Positions 9,558-20,885 of a stretch of DNA of 64,000 bases are shown here, in pieces; the first letter of the stretch is position 1; every line of letters begins with the position of its first letter. Source of the stretch: Deltaproteobacteria bacterium IMCC39524 (GTDB lineage Bacteria > Desulfobacterota > Desulfuromonadia > Desulfuromonadales > BM103); assembly GCA_029667085.1 (NCBI GenBank), contig JARUHJ010000003.1, forward strand, positions 62,001 to 126,000. Direction: 5' to 3'. Below the pieces are notes generated by a model, which saw only the letters and a list, made by a program, of their open reading frames with translations, did no database searches and was not told where the DNA came from. The position numbers and the translations under genes are program-made.

Positions 9558-9839
9558 ATGGATCCGATTGGACATCTTCGCTTCTCTATCGGCGCACTTG
9601 TATCGATCATCGCGATCGGCACTTTTGGTTATTCCATGGTCGAAGGTTGGTCGCTTTTCGATTCCCTCTACATGACCGTCATTACCCTGGCAACAGTCGG
9701 CATCAAACTCACCGACAACGAAATGACCTTTATTCCACCATCCTACACTGTCATTGAACCGATATCCGTGCTGATCACACTTGGTGAAATACCTGCTATC
9801 GAAAAGCTGGAAAAGATTGCCGGAGGCTTGCAGCAATGA
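9558..9839 (+). pseudogene. remnant of a TrkA-linked potassium channel with internal deletion
   Basis: The 93-codon frame begins like a two-TM K+ channel: a first membrane helix (residues 8-27), then the pore helix SLYMTVITLATVG at 37-48. The expected selectivity filter TVGYG is broken after TVG. The sequence continues directly with NEMTFIPPSYTVIEPISVLI and LGEIPAIEKLEKIAGG, which reads like the last part of a TrkA-C (RCK) domain. The second membrane helix and the whole TrkA-N domain are therefore missing, consistent with an in-frame deletion of several hundred bases near 9702. The start has a GAGG ribosome site, and the stop overlaps the next start (ATGA). It is most likely non-functional as a channel. 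An assembly deletion is the alternative. Confidence 0.65.
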
Positions 9840-10645
9840 CCCGTCCTCGCTTTGGAGCCCATATTCCCTGGGCACAGATCACAACCGACCTGGATCTGGT
9901 CCTTGCGCTTGAACTCGCTCCAGAAATTGCCATCAAGGGCCCCGAGTTCGACACTCTGGACGAAAGCCTGCTCGATCAATCCAGTCAAAAACTTGCTGCA
10001 GCTCAGATCAGACCAACCCTCCACGCGCCCTTTTTCGATCTCAACCCCGGCGCCCTCGATCCACTGATCCGCCAGGCAACAAGGCAACGGTTGACCCAGG
10101 CCCTTACTGCGGCCGGGCGTCTTAACGCCCACCTGATGGTTATTCATCCGGGAGTCGATAAATGGCGGTACCCGAACCTCGAACAAGTCTGGTTGGTCAA
10201 GGCAAAGGAGTTCTTGCTACCTCTGATTGACCAGGCCGCAGCATGTGGATGTCGTTTGGCTATTGAGAACATCTACGAAGATGCGCCCGACCTGCTCGTA
10301 CAACTTGTGGATGAAATTGATTCAGAATGGTTTGGTCACTGCTTTGACGCCGGGCATTGGCACCTGTTCGGCAAAACCAACATGACAGATTGGCTCGACG
10401 CCATTGGCCCACGCCTTTTGCATCTTCACCTGCACGACAACCACGGCGTAGCTGACGAACATCTGCCGGTCGGTGAGGGCACGATAGACTTCTCACCTCT
10501 ACAGAATAAACTGCGCAGCATGCCGACTCTTCCGAGCATGACCCTCGAAGCGCACAGCGCAGAGCACCTGAAACGATCGTTGAAGCAGGCAAACAAGCTG
10601 TTCGCACCCACAAGTTATCGGCCAGACTCCCCATCCAGTTACTAG
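9836..10645 (+). CDS. sugar phosphate isomerase/epimerase-like TIM-barrel protein
   Basis: A 269-residue protein of the AP-endonuclease-2/xylose-isomerase-like TIM-barrel superfamily. It has the metal-site landmarks LHAPF, MVIHPG, LAIENIYED, HCFDAGHWH, LHLHDNHG and the closing TLEAH, so the metal ligands His, Glu, Asp and His appear intact. The specific substrate is unknown. Relatives include sugar isomerases, hydroxypyruvate isomerase and endonuclease IV. It overlaps the channel remnant by four bases, so it was probably cotranscribed with the intact channel gene. Confidence 0.8.
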   Translation: MTRPRFGAHIPWAQITTDLDLVLALELAPEIAIKGPEFDTLDESLLDQSSQKLAAAQIRPTLHAPFFDLNPGALDPLIRQATRQRLTQALTAAGRLNAHLMVIHPGVDKWRYPNLEQVWLVKAKEFLLPLIDQAAACGCRLAIENIYEDAPDLLVQLVDEIDSEWFGHCFDAGHWHLFGKTNMTDWLDAIGPRLLHLHLHDNHGVADEHLPVGEGTIDFSPLQNKLRSMPTLPSMTLEAHSAEHLKRSLKQANKLFAPTSYRPDSPSSY

Positions 10646-10701
10646 CTGTGCAAACAACCGGAATTCAACTGACGACACGAGCATTGCGGGAGTTTTCAAA
10701 T

Positions 10702-11475
10702 ATGTTGTTTAAATTATTATCACTTTTTACTGCAGGTTTTTTTGGAGGGATTCTTAACTCGATCGCCGGAGGTGGAAGTTTCATAACCTTTCCTGCACTC
10801 CTCTTTTTTGGGGTGCCTCCGATTAGTGCCAATGCCACAAATACTTTTGCTTCCTGTGCTGGTTATTTGAGCGGCGCTTATGCGTTCCGAAAAGATCTAT
10901 ACGCGCACAAGAGAGAATTGCCGCTCATTCTTCTGATTAGCCTGGCTGGTGGTATCGCAGGTGCATGGTTGCTTCTTCAGACACCAGAATCCATATTTCG
11001 TGAAATCATTCCCTGGCTACTATTATTTGCAACACTACTCTTTATCTTCGGTGGGAAACTTAATAGTACATTAAAACAGTTCGCTTCATATCACCAACAT
11101 GCCACAATTATAGGCCGTTTATTGCTGATTCTCTTGCTGCTGGGGATATGTATCTATGGTGGGTTTTTTAATGCTGGTTTGGGAATAATTGTTCTCAGCT
11201 ATCTGGCACTGGCAGGTTATTCTAACATTAACACGATGAATGGTTTGAAACTCCTTGTGTCATCAGCCATATCGATGATCGCGATTGTTTTATTTATTTT
11301 CAGTGGAGTCATTGCATGGCATGAGGGCATTAGTGTTTTACTTGGAACATTAGTGGGTGGGTATGTTGCCGCTCATGTTTCCCGCAAGCTCTCTCAAAAA
11401 CATGTAAGGTCCTTTATTATTATGGTTAGTTGTGGAATTACTTGTTACTTCTTTATCGACATGTACGTCCCATGA
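10702..11475 (+). CDS. TauE/SafE-family (sulfite exporter) membrane protein
   Basis: A 257-residue permease of the TauE/SafE (DUF81) family. It has about eight hydrophobic helices and the two inverted family motifs: GGILNSIAGGGSFITFPALL near the N-terminus and YGGFFNAGLGIIVLSYLAL in the second half. These proteins export sulfite, sulfonates or related anions; the substrate here is unknown. I prefer ATG 10702 with CGGGAG nine bases upstream. The GTG at 10648 would add a hydrophilic leader. The coding sequence uses many A/T-ending codons, unlike the GC-richer neighbours, which suggests recent acquisition. Confidence 0.85.
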   Translation: MLFKLLSLFTAGFFGGILNSIAGGGSFITFPALLFFGVPPISANATNTFASCAGYLSGAYAFRKDLYAHKRELPLILLISLAGGIAGAWLLLQTPESIFREIIPWLLLFATLLFIFGGKLNSTLKQFASYHQHATIIGRLLLILLLLGICIYGGFFNAGLGIIVLSYLALAGYSNINTMNGLKLLVSSAISMIAIVLFIFSGVIAWHEGISVLLGTLVGGYVAAHVSRKLSQKHVRSFIIMVSCGITCYFFIDMYVP

Positions 11476-11818
11476 AGAGAGTCCAAAAGACATATAAACT
11501 GAGCAACGAAGAAGTCATCTACAGGGTAGCACCCTCACAATACATTCAAAGATATCAAAAACTTTATTCAACGCAAACGGAAATCGTGTGAAGTAAAATT
11601 TCGCAATGCCTGCTCGAAAAAGCCTTCCATATTTACGCCTCAATCAAAGTTTTTTTGTTTTAAGTGGTCCAGGCAGGTTTTTCTCTTCGGGTGCCTCCAG
11701 GGGGCTGTAAGAGCCTTTTCTGAGCGCCCCTGTTAAGGTTTAAATTTTCATCATACAAGCAGCGTGCAAAGCACCAATAAATCCATAAAAACACAATCTG
11801 ACACTTATAAACGAAAAA
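11476..11818. other. AT-rich intergenic region without a recognisable gene
   Basis: No convincing coding frame is visible over about 340 bases. A hairpin-prone segment lies near 11697-11735, where CAGGGG can pair imperfectly with CCCCTG, and may end the TauE-like transcript. The low GC continues from the preceding gene, so the region may be the edge of an acquired segment. Confidence 0.5.
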
Positions 11819-11840
11819 GGGCGACTCGCAAGAGTCGCCC
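11814..11840 (-). terminator. intrinsic terminator of the ATP synthase operon
   Basis: A 9 bp GC-rich stem GGGCGACTC/GAGTCGCCC (11819-11827 with 11832-11840) with a 4-base loop is followed on the minus strand by TTTTTC. It lies 25 bases after the atpC stop. Confidence 0.9.
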
Positions 11841-11864
11841 TTTAATCATTATTTCAATGCCACA

Positions 11865-12278
11865 TCAGTGGACTTTCTTACTCGCCACCTGGACACGAAT
11901 TAAGGCACGTTCCAGGGCGCACTCCATGATCTTGAACTCTTTGTCTTCGCTTGTAAGCTTCTTGAGAGCTTCCTCTGCGCGAGAGAGGGCGGCTTTGGCA
12001 CGTTCCAGATCAATCTGATCAGCCGGCTCAGCTGTTTCGACCAGCACAGTCATAACATTGTCTTCAACTTCCACATAACCCCAGTTGACTGCAACGTGAA
12101 ACGTCTCGCCGTCCTTATTATAGGTTAACTCACCAACCTTCAAGGTGGTCAGCAGGGACGTATGGTCGGGAAGAACACCAAACTCGCCAACGGTGCCGGG
12201 AGCGGTGACTTCGTCAACCTCTTCCGATAACACGCGCTTATATGGTGTAACCATTTCCAATTTAAGCTTATCTGCCAT
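11865..12278 (-). CDS. atpC: ATP synthase F1 subunit epsilon
   Basis: Epsilon is the regulatory central-stalk subunit linking gamma to the c ring. The 137-residue product has the N-terminal beta-sandwich (KLEMVTPYKRVLSEEVDEVT, GEFGVLPDHTSLLTTL) and the C-terminal helical hairpin (ERAKAALSRAEEALKKL) that can inhibit ATP hydrolysis. It is the last gene of the operon, 33 bases after atpD, and is followed by a strong terminator. Confidence 0.97.
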   Translation of the reverse strand: MADKLKLEMVTPYKRVLSEEVDEVTAPGTVGEFGVLPDHTSLLTTLKVGELTYNKDGETFHVAVNWGYVEVEDNVMTVLVETAEPADQIDLERAKAALSRAEEALKKLTSEDKEFKIMECALERALIRVQVASKKVH

Positions 12279-12311
12279 GCCTATTTATTCCTTTATGCCG
12301 GAATCGTCTGA

Positions 12312-13787
<1,476 letters not shown>

Positions 13788-14663
13788 TTAAGCTTTAATA
13801 GACTCAGCGCCGGAGATAATCTCCAGCAGTTCCTTGGTGATAGCAGCCTGACGGGCACGATTGTACTGCAGGGTCAGCTTGCCAATCATTTCCGAGGCAT
13901 TCTTACTGGCACTATCCATGGCCGTCATCCGGGCACCGTGTTCTGAAGCCGCGGATTCAAGCAAGGAGCGGAAAATCTGTACTTCGATGTGCTTGGGCAG
14001 AATTTCTTCCAGAACCTCATTGGCATTCGGCTCATAGATATATTCGGTAACCTGCGCACCTTCATCCACGACCTTCGGTACGATCGGTAACAGCTGAGTG
14101 ACCGTTTGCACCTGGGTCATAGCACTCTGGAAAGCATTGTAAATCAGGAAAACGCTATCGTAATCACCGCTGCGATAGAGCTCAATGACTTCCTGGCCAA
14201 GCAGCGCTCCAGTCGGGTAGGACACCTGCCCGGTACCAACCAGGTTTTCATGAACCTTGGTGATCTCCATGCCTGCGCGACGTTTGAGGTAATCGTTGCC
14301 CTTACGACCAACGATTAACAGCTCGTAGCTCTCGAAGCCTTCGCCTTTTTCACGGATAAACCGTTCAGCGGCTTTGGAGATGTTGGTGTTGAAGCCGCCA
14401 CAGAGCCCTCGATCGCCAGTAATCAGAACGACTAATGCCTTGCCTTTGCCGCGTTCTGCCAGCAGAGGGTGGCTATCGGCGTCTTCACGCAGTGCCAGGC
14501 TGGAGAGTACATCAGCCATTTTGTCTGCATAGGGACGAGCCGCTACAACGGCTTCTTGAGCACGCCGCAGTTTGGCCGCCGAAACCATTTTCATGGCCTT
14601 GGTGATCTGCTGAGTGTTCTTGACCGTGCCTATTCGTTTTTTTATGTCTTTAAGACTTGCCAT
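13788..14663 (-). CDS. atpG: ATP synthase F1 subunit gamma
   Basis: Gamma is the rotating central shaft. The 291-residue product starts with the typical [24 protein letters not shown] coiled-coil helix region. It has [13 protein letters not shown] in the Rossmann-like domain and ends with the second coiled-coil helix [19 protein letters not shown]. Length and both ends match the family. Confidence 0.97.
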   Translation of the reverse strand: MASLKDIKKRIGTVKNTQQITKAMKMVSAAKLRRAQEAVVAARPYADKMADVLSSLALREDADSHPLLAERGKGKALVVLITGDRGLCGGFNTNISKAAERFIREKGEGFESYELLIVGRKGNDYLKRRAGMEITKVHENLVGTGQVSYPTGALLGQEVIELYRSGDYDSVFLIYNAFQSAMTQVQTVTQLLPIVPKVVDEGAQVTEYIYEPNANEVLEEILPKHIEVQIFRSLLESAASEHGARMTAMDSASKNASEMIGKLTLQYNRARQAAITKELLEIISGAESIKA

Positions 14664-14688
14664 CTCTTCTTACCCGATCGTTGCGTTA

Positions 14689-16197
<1,509 letters not shown>

Positions 16198-16222
16198 TAT
16201 TGCGACCTCATCACCCTGTTCG

Positions 16223-16765
16223 TTAAGGATTCTTCAAGGATTCTTCGATTCGTTTAAGTTGAGTTTTGACGCTGCCATCAAAAAGGCGACCGCCAATTTC
16301 CGCTTGTAAGCCGCCGATCAGATCAGGATTAACTTCAACAGTTAAGGCGATCTGCTTACCGGTCTGCTTCTCCAGGCCGGAGGCAATCGCCTGCTGCTGA
16401 ACATCATCCAATTCAGTGGCAGCTGTTATTTTAGCGCTCAGGATACCGGACAGTTCGTCCGCCTGGCGTCGGTAACTTTCTTCTATTTGACTGAGGAAGC
16501 AAAGACGTCCCTTGCTCAGGAGAAGGCCGAGAAACTTGACCATTCCTTCTGACAACTCAAGGGCCTTGTAGACTTCGGACAGCATTGCCTGCTTCTTGTC
16601 CAAGGCCAGGGTGGGGTTGTCGAGCAACTGGCTTAACAACTCTTCCTGAGACAGGACTTCCTTAACTTTGGCCAATTCATCGGCATAGGCCTCAACAGCC
16701 TTTTCTTCCATGCCGATCTCAACCAACGCCTTGGCATACCGTCTGGTTAGGGCACTGACACTCAA
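16223..16765 (-). CDS. atpH: ATP synthase F1 subunit delta
   Basis: Delta links F1 to the peripheral stalk. The 180-residue product has the N-terminal helical bundle beginning [14 protein letters not shown] and the C-terminal [22 protein letters not shown] element. Translation starts at TTG 16765, with GGGAG seven bases upstream. The start overlaps the atpF stop (TTGA), so the two are coupled. Confidence 0.95.
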   Translation of the reverse strand: MSVSALTRRYAKALVEIGMEEKAVEAYADELAKVKEVLSQEELLSQLLDNPTLALDKKQAMLSEVYKALELSEGMVKFLGLLLSKGRLCFLSQIEESYRRQADELSGILSAKITAATELDDVQQQAIASGLEKQTGKQIALTVEVNPDLIGGLQAEIGGRLFDGSVKTQLKRIEESLKNP

Positions 16766-17361
16766 TGGAGTTCTCCCACTTTTTGCATATATTCATCGAC
16801 CAGACGTTTCTGATCGTCTGCAGAAACCTGCTTTTTCAGCATGTCTTCTGCAAGTTCCACGGCCAGGCTTGCAGCTTCTTCACGCAATTCAGCGCGAGCC
16901 TTGGCAACCACACCGGAGGCCTTGTTATCTGCTTCCTGTTCAATCTTGATTGCTAACTCTTTGGCAGCAGCAATAATCTTGTCACGCTCCAGTTCGCCTT
17001 CGCGACGAATCGAGTCGGTAATACCGGCAATCTCTTCGGTTGCCTTGGCCAGCTTCTCACTGTATTCGAGATGTTTAGCCTCAGCAGCCTCTTTGGCAGC
17101 CTGAGCGTCAGCGAGAGTCTTCTCAATCTCTGCGGTACGGCCTTTAAGACCTTTACGAATTGGCTTGGTTACAAAATAGGCGAGCAGGCCAACCAGCAAG
17201 GCGAAGTTGAAGCAACGGTATGCGAAGTCCTTAAGAATGACACCACTGTCGGCATGACCACCGCCACCACTTGCCAGAGCGACAACTGGCAAGAACACCA
17301 GGCCGGTCATAACCGTCAACTTAATCAAGGCGGGCATAAGCTTTGCGTTGGAATTTTTCAT
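16762..17361 (-). CDS. atpF: ATP synthase FO subunit b
   Basis: This is a peripheral-stalk subunit of 199 residues. A hydrophobic N-terminal segment (ALIKLTVMTGLVFLPVVALA) resembles a signal sequence. A second membrane helix follows at FNFALLVGLLAYFV, then a long charged coiled coil to the C-terminus. The double hydrophobic start, with GGGGHADSG between, is seen in deltaproteobacterial b subunits. I chose ATG 17361, whose TGATG overlaps the b' stop, over the in-frame TTG one codon earlier. Confidence 0.93.
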   Translation of the reverse strand: MKNSNAKLMPALIKLTVMTGLVFLPVVALASGGGGHADSGVILKDFAYRCFNFALLVGLLAYFVTKPIRKGLKGRTAEIEKTLADAQAAKEAAEAKHLEYSEKLAKATEEIAGITDSIRREGELERDKIIAAAKELAIKIEQEADNKASGVVAKARAELREEAASLAVELAEDMLKKQVSADDQKRLVDEYMQKVGELH

Positions 17362-17786
17362 CAAACGGCCCTCCCGAGTACCTTACCGGCAATCTCTTTA
17401 GCAAGAGCTTCAGTTTGGCCACGCAGTTCCTGACGGGCAGAGTCGGCTTCTTCCTGGATTTGCGCTGTGATCTTCTGCAACTTGTCAGCGGCGGTACGAT
17501 TGGCTTCACCTAGGATGCGGACTTCTTCTTCCTGGCCTGTCTTACGCAGGGCAGAACGTTCCTGAACGCCCTGTTGACGGGCTTCCTGAAGCTGTGCCTC
17601 GTAGCGTGTAATTTGTGACTGTACCTGCTCATCAATATCCTGAACCTTGGCCTTGGAACTCTCAATGGTTTCTTTGCGAGCCTGAAGAGCAGCGCGCAAA
17701 GGCTTGAAGAGCAGTGCATTCAGCACAACCAGAAGAATCATGAAATTGACAAACTGCAGGACCAGTGTCCCGTCTAGCTCGATCAC
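17361..17786 (-). CDS. ATP synthase FO subunit b' (second b-type subunit)
   Basis: This is a 141-residue b-type stalk subunit. It has one N-terminal membrane helix (LVLQFVNFMILLVVLNALLF), the conserved KPLRAALQARKETI region and a coiled coil. With atpF it makes a b/b' heterodimeric stalk. Translation starts at GTG 17786, preceded by GAGG seven bases upstream. As the first gene of the operon it lies just downstream of the GTATAC operator. Subunits a and c (atpB, atpE) are absent from the cluster and must be encoded elsewhere. Confidence 0.92.
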   Translation of the reverse strand: MIELDGTLVLQFVNFMILLVVLNALLFKPLRAALQARKETIESSKAKVQDIDEQVQSQITRYEAQLQEARQQGVQERSALRKTGQEEEVRILGEANRTAADKLQKITAQIQEEADSARQELRGQTEALAKEIAGKVLGRAV

Positions 17787-17832
17787 TGTCTTACCTCATT
17801 AAGTTCGCACCTTAAATAATTCAAGGTACATC

Positions 17833-17847
17833 GGTATACTGTATACG
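17833..17847. promoter_or_regulatory. GntR-type operator palindrome (site 2, ATP synthase operon)
   Basis: The 13 bp core GTATACTGTATAC (17834-17846) is a perfect palindrome identical to the core at the GntR gene. It is centred 54 bases upstream of the first atp gene. On the minus strand a TATACA inside it could serve as a -10, so binding would block transcription. Confidence 0.72.
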
Positions 17848-17992
17848 AAATTAGAAGCGCCTATAAAGCTTCAAGCTGGGGGCTCAAAGCAGTGGATGTC
17901 TACCATAGCACCTATGCCTTGTCAAGATTCTTTTCGCAAAACATCGCCACAAAAAGATCCTCTCCCGTCATAGGCACCACGGATGGTTGGTG

Positions 17993-18412
17993 CTACTTCT
18001 TGGCGTCAACCTCAACGGCTTTGCTTCCTGCCGCATTTTCGCCGATGTTCATTGTAATCGTGCCGTTCAGCAACACGCCATCCTCTACCGAAATAGCAGG
18101 CGTCTCAATAGTGCCATCAACTTTAGCCGGAGAACGGAGCTCAACCCTTGTCTTGGCTTTAACATTGCCTTTGAAATTACCACTCATAATCAAGGTTCCA
18201 ACCTGGATATCGGCTTGAATATCTGCACTTTCACCAACAATCAGGGTGTCGTGTGACGTCACTTCTCCACGAAAGGCACCATCCAGACGGACAATCTCAT
18301 TGAACACCAACTTACCTTCAAATTGGCTGCCAGGTCCCAAAAAGGCCTTGATATCACTCTTTTCGATCGGAGTTTCTTTGCGCATGGGTTCTTTTTCCTT
18401 CTTGTTGAACAT
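17993..18412 (-). CDS. bactofilin (polymer-forming cytoskeletal protein)
   Basis: A 139-residue bactofilin. A short basic N-terminal tail (FNKKEKEPMRKE) precedes the beta-helical core of about 100 residues, with the family signature KAFLGPGSQFEGKL, FNEIVRLDGAFRGEV and the rungs TLIVGESADIQADI and DGTIETPAI. Bactofilins polymerise without nucleotide and scaffold cell-shape or chromosome-segregation proteins. It lies directly downstream of parB on the same strand, 52 bases away. This suggests a link with the ParABS system, as described for Myxococcus BacNOP. Confidence 0.93.
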   Translation of the reverse strand: MFNKKEKEPMRKETPIEKSDIKAFLGPGSQFEGKLVFNEIVRLDGAFRGEVTSHDTLIVGESADIQADIQVGTLIMSGNFKGNVKAKTRVELRSPAKVDGTIETPAISVEDGVLLNGTITMNIGENAAGSKAVEVDAKK

Positions 18413-18464
18413 CGCTTAATTTTCCTAGATTTCTATAGTGAGTCTAACCAAAAAGCTTTTTCGA

Positions 18465-19322
18465 CTATCGACCCTCAAAAATATCAAGTAACCGCTCGAG
18501 TTCGTCCGGCGAATAATAGCTGATCTCGATTTTACCGCCCTTACCACCGCGGGCTTGAGGGAGAATGCTCACCTTGGTGCCGAGGCTGCGCTGCAACCGG
18601 GCAGCAAGATCCACCATTTCAGGATCAAGCTTGCTCTTGCGGGCAACCGCTTTGGTTACACCACCCTTGAGCTTTTTAACCAAGGCTTCCGTTTGACGGA
18701 CAGAAAACTGCTTCTTGACCACCTGGTCTCGGACTTCCTTGATACGGGCAGCGCTTTCCAGCGCCAGCATGGCCCGGGCATGACCCATGGTCAACTGGCC
18801 GGCAACAACATCCTGCTGGATCATCTCCGGCAGGCGTAACAGGCGCAGGGAGTTAGCAACGGTAGGCCGTTCACGACCGACCCGACGGGCCACTTCTTCC
18901 TGAGACAGATCAAAGGTGCTCATCAGGTAGCGGTAGGCTTCAGCCTCCTCGATCGGGTTCAGATCCTCACGTTGGATATTCTCTATCAGGGCCATCTCCA
19001 TGGCCCAATCTTCAGAGACATCCTGAATAACAACCGGAACTTCCTTAAGGCCCGCCTTCTGAGAAGCCCGCCAGCGACGTTCACCGGCGATGATCTGATA
19101 ATGATCACCTGCGTGACGGACAACCAGGGGCTGGATCACCCCTTTTTCCCGAATCGAGGCAACCAGTTCCGCCATTTTGGCGTCATTGAAGGTTTTACGG
19201 GGCTGCTGGTGATGCGGCTTGAGTTCTTCGACGGGGCAGACAAAGTATTTGTGTCGACCATCCTGGGAAGCAGACGTGAGCAGGGCACCGATACCCTTAC
19301 CGAGTGCAGGACGCTTGGCCAT
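18465..19322 (-). CDS. parB: chromosome partitioning protein ParB
   Basis: ParB is a CTP-dependent DNA clamp that loads at parS and marks the origin region. The 285-residue protein has the ParB/Srx nucleotide-binding box GERRWRAS and the ENIQREDLNPIEEA segment. The helix-turn-helix follows at LSQEEVARRVGRERPTVANSLRLL, and a C-terminal dimerisation domain ends the protein. It begins two bases after parA. Two parS-like sites lie about 3.5 kb away, between mnmG and mnmE. Confidence 0.97.
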   Translation of the reverse strand: MAKRPALGKGIGALLTSASQDGRHKYFVCPVEELKPHHQQPRKTFNDAKMAELVASIREKGVIQPLVVRHAGDHYQIIAGERRWRASQKAGLKEVPVVIQDVSEDWAMEMALIENIQREDLNPIEEAEAYRYLMSTFDLSQEEVARRVGRERPTVANSLRLLRLPEMIQQDVVAGQLTMGHARAMLALESAARIKEVRDQVVKKQFSVRQTEALVKKLKGGVTKAVARKSKLDPEMVDLAARLQRSLGTKVSILPQARGGKGGKIEISYYSPDELERLLDIFEGR

Positions 19323-19324
19323 TC

Positions 19325-20092
19325 TTAAGACTTCTCCCTGCGAATGATTTCACGCGCCAGATCCAGATACGCCGTAGCACCCCGTGAAGAGATATCATAA
19401 AGCAGTGCGGGCAGACCGTGACTGGGCGCCTCAGAAAGACGTACGTTGCGCGGAATCATGGTTTCAAAAACCTGTGTGGAAAAATGTTCCCGAATGCCTT
19501 CACTGACCTGGTGAGACAGGTTGTTACGGGCATCAAACATTGTCAGCAGGATGCCATGAATAATCAGGCTCTGGTTTAGCTCCCGCTGAATCAACCTCAC
19601 CGTATTGATCAACTGGCTCAATCCCTCCATGGCGTAATACTCGCACTGCAGGGGGATCAGTACGCTGTCTGCGGCAGTCAGGGAGTTAATGGTCAACAAA
19701 CCCAAAGAAGGTGGGCAGTCGATGAGGATATAGTCATACTCTTCAGCCACTTCGGAGAGGGCTGTCTTCAGCTTGTTCTCACGCGCCAAGGCAGAAATCA
19801 ACTCCACTTCGGCACCGATCAGGTCTGGATTGGCAGGCAACAGATGAAGGAGGTCAAGAGCAGTGGTTTTACGTAATTCGCTCACCGGCACAGAACCAAG
19901 CAGGGCATGGTAAACCGTTTGCTCCATACTGTTGGGATCTACACCAACGCCACTGGTCGCATTGGCCTGGGGATCGAGATCAACCAACAGGGTGCGTTTT
20001 TCGGCAACAGCCAAAGACGCCGCCAGATTCACGGCTGTGGTGGTTTTACCGACGCCGCCCTTCTGGTTGGCAATGGCAATGACTTGAGCCAT
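19325..20092 (-). CDS. parA: chromosome partitioning ATPase ParA
   Basis: A 255-residue ParA/Soj ATPase that moves ParB-origin complexes. It has the deviant Walker A KGGVGKTTTAVNLAA, Walker A' DLDPQANATSG and Walker B YILIDCPPSLG. It is the first gene of parA-parB, which may extend to the bactofilin gene. Its short form without an N-terminal HTH is typical of the chromosomal type. Confidence 0.97.
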   Translation of the reverse strand: MAQVIAIANQKGGVGKTTTAVNLAASLAVAEKRTLLVDLDPQANATSGVGVDPNSMEQTVYHALLGSVPVSELRKTTALDLLHLLPANPDLIGAEVELISALARENKLKTALSEVAEEYDYILIDCPPSLGLLTINSLTAADSVLIPLQCEYYAMEGLSQLINTVRLIQRELNQSLIIHGILLTMFDARNNLSHQVSEGIREHFSTQVFETMIPRNVRLSEAPSHGLPALLYDISSRGATAYLDLAREIIRREKS

Positions 20093-20243
20093 GCCTCTAT
20101 TTCTCCTTAGGAATTGATGTTTTTTGAGTCGCTCAGACTAACATAAGCATTTGGATCTGCAAAGGAAATTTGCCTACCCCCCATCCACTACCAGATGTTG
20201 ATCAGCAGGCAAACAAAAACACTACATCTGGTGTAAAAACCCT

Positions 20244-20879
20244 CTATCGGGCCAACTCAATCAGGCAGCGCTGGGCCCCGGAACGAGGTAAAACAAGGCG
20301 ATGCAAAGCAATGTTCCAACCCGATTCGCAAAGGCGCTTCCGATATGCCAAGAACTCCTGCTCACCTTCCGGCCCTTTCATCGCGACCAAACGTCCCCCG
20401 GCTTGCAGAAAAGGCTCAGCCATAACCACCAGATCCTCCAGGGAGGTCAACGCCCTGGCTGTCACCAGGTCGAAACCGGCCCGGTAGCTCTCCTCTTCCT
20501 GCAAGTCCTGGACACGTGCGTGCAAAGCGGCAAAAGACGGTAACCCGAGCTTTCTTGCTACATGCTTCTGAAAGTCTATCTTCTTGCCAACAGCATCAAC
20601 CGAAACGACCTGCAGAGAAGGGCAAACAATTTTGAGGGGTAATGCGGGGAAGCCGGCACCGGACCCCATATCGAGAAGGCGGCCGGCCGCCCTTGCAAAA
20701 GAGAGCATGGTCAGGGAATCAACCAGGTGTTTCTCCAGCACCTCATCCCGATCGGTTATGGCCGTCAGGTTTCTTCGTTTCGTCCAGCGCAGCAATTCGT
20801 CTACCAGCAACTCGAGTTGCGCAAGGCTGTCATTGGAGATTTCAAGCTCCAGTTTTTGTAACTGATCTTTAAGCACCAA
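20244..20879 (-). CDS. rsmG: 16S rRNA m7G527 methyltransferase RsmG
   Basis: RsmG (GidB) methylates N7 of G527 in 16S rRNA using SAM. The 211-residue protein shows the SAM-binding LLDMGSGAGFPALPLKI motif and the conserved LVTARALTSLEDLV segment. It begins six bases after mnmG, the usual gidA-gidB pair. A shallow inverted repeat (ACCAGATGT/ACATCTGGT, 20190-20233) lies downstream and could be a weak terminator. Confidence 0.95.
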   Translation of the reverse strand: MVLKDQLQKLELEISNDSLAQLELLVDELLRWTKRRNLTAITDRDEVLEKHLVDSLTMLSFARAAGRLLDMGSGAGFPALPLKIVCPSLQVVSVDAVGKKIDFQKHVARKLGLPSFAALHARVQDLQEEESYRAGFDLVTARALTSLEDLVVMAEPFLQAGGRLVAMKGPEGEQEFLAYRKRLCESGWNIALHRLVLPRSGAQRCLIELAR

Positions 20880-20885
20880 GAAAAC

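Noticed and set aside
20190-20233. Inverted repeat ACCAGATGT/ACATCTGGT as a structured RNA
   Set aside because: The loop is about 27 bases and unstructured, with no known riboswitch features; at most a weak terminator.
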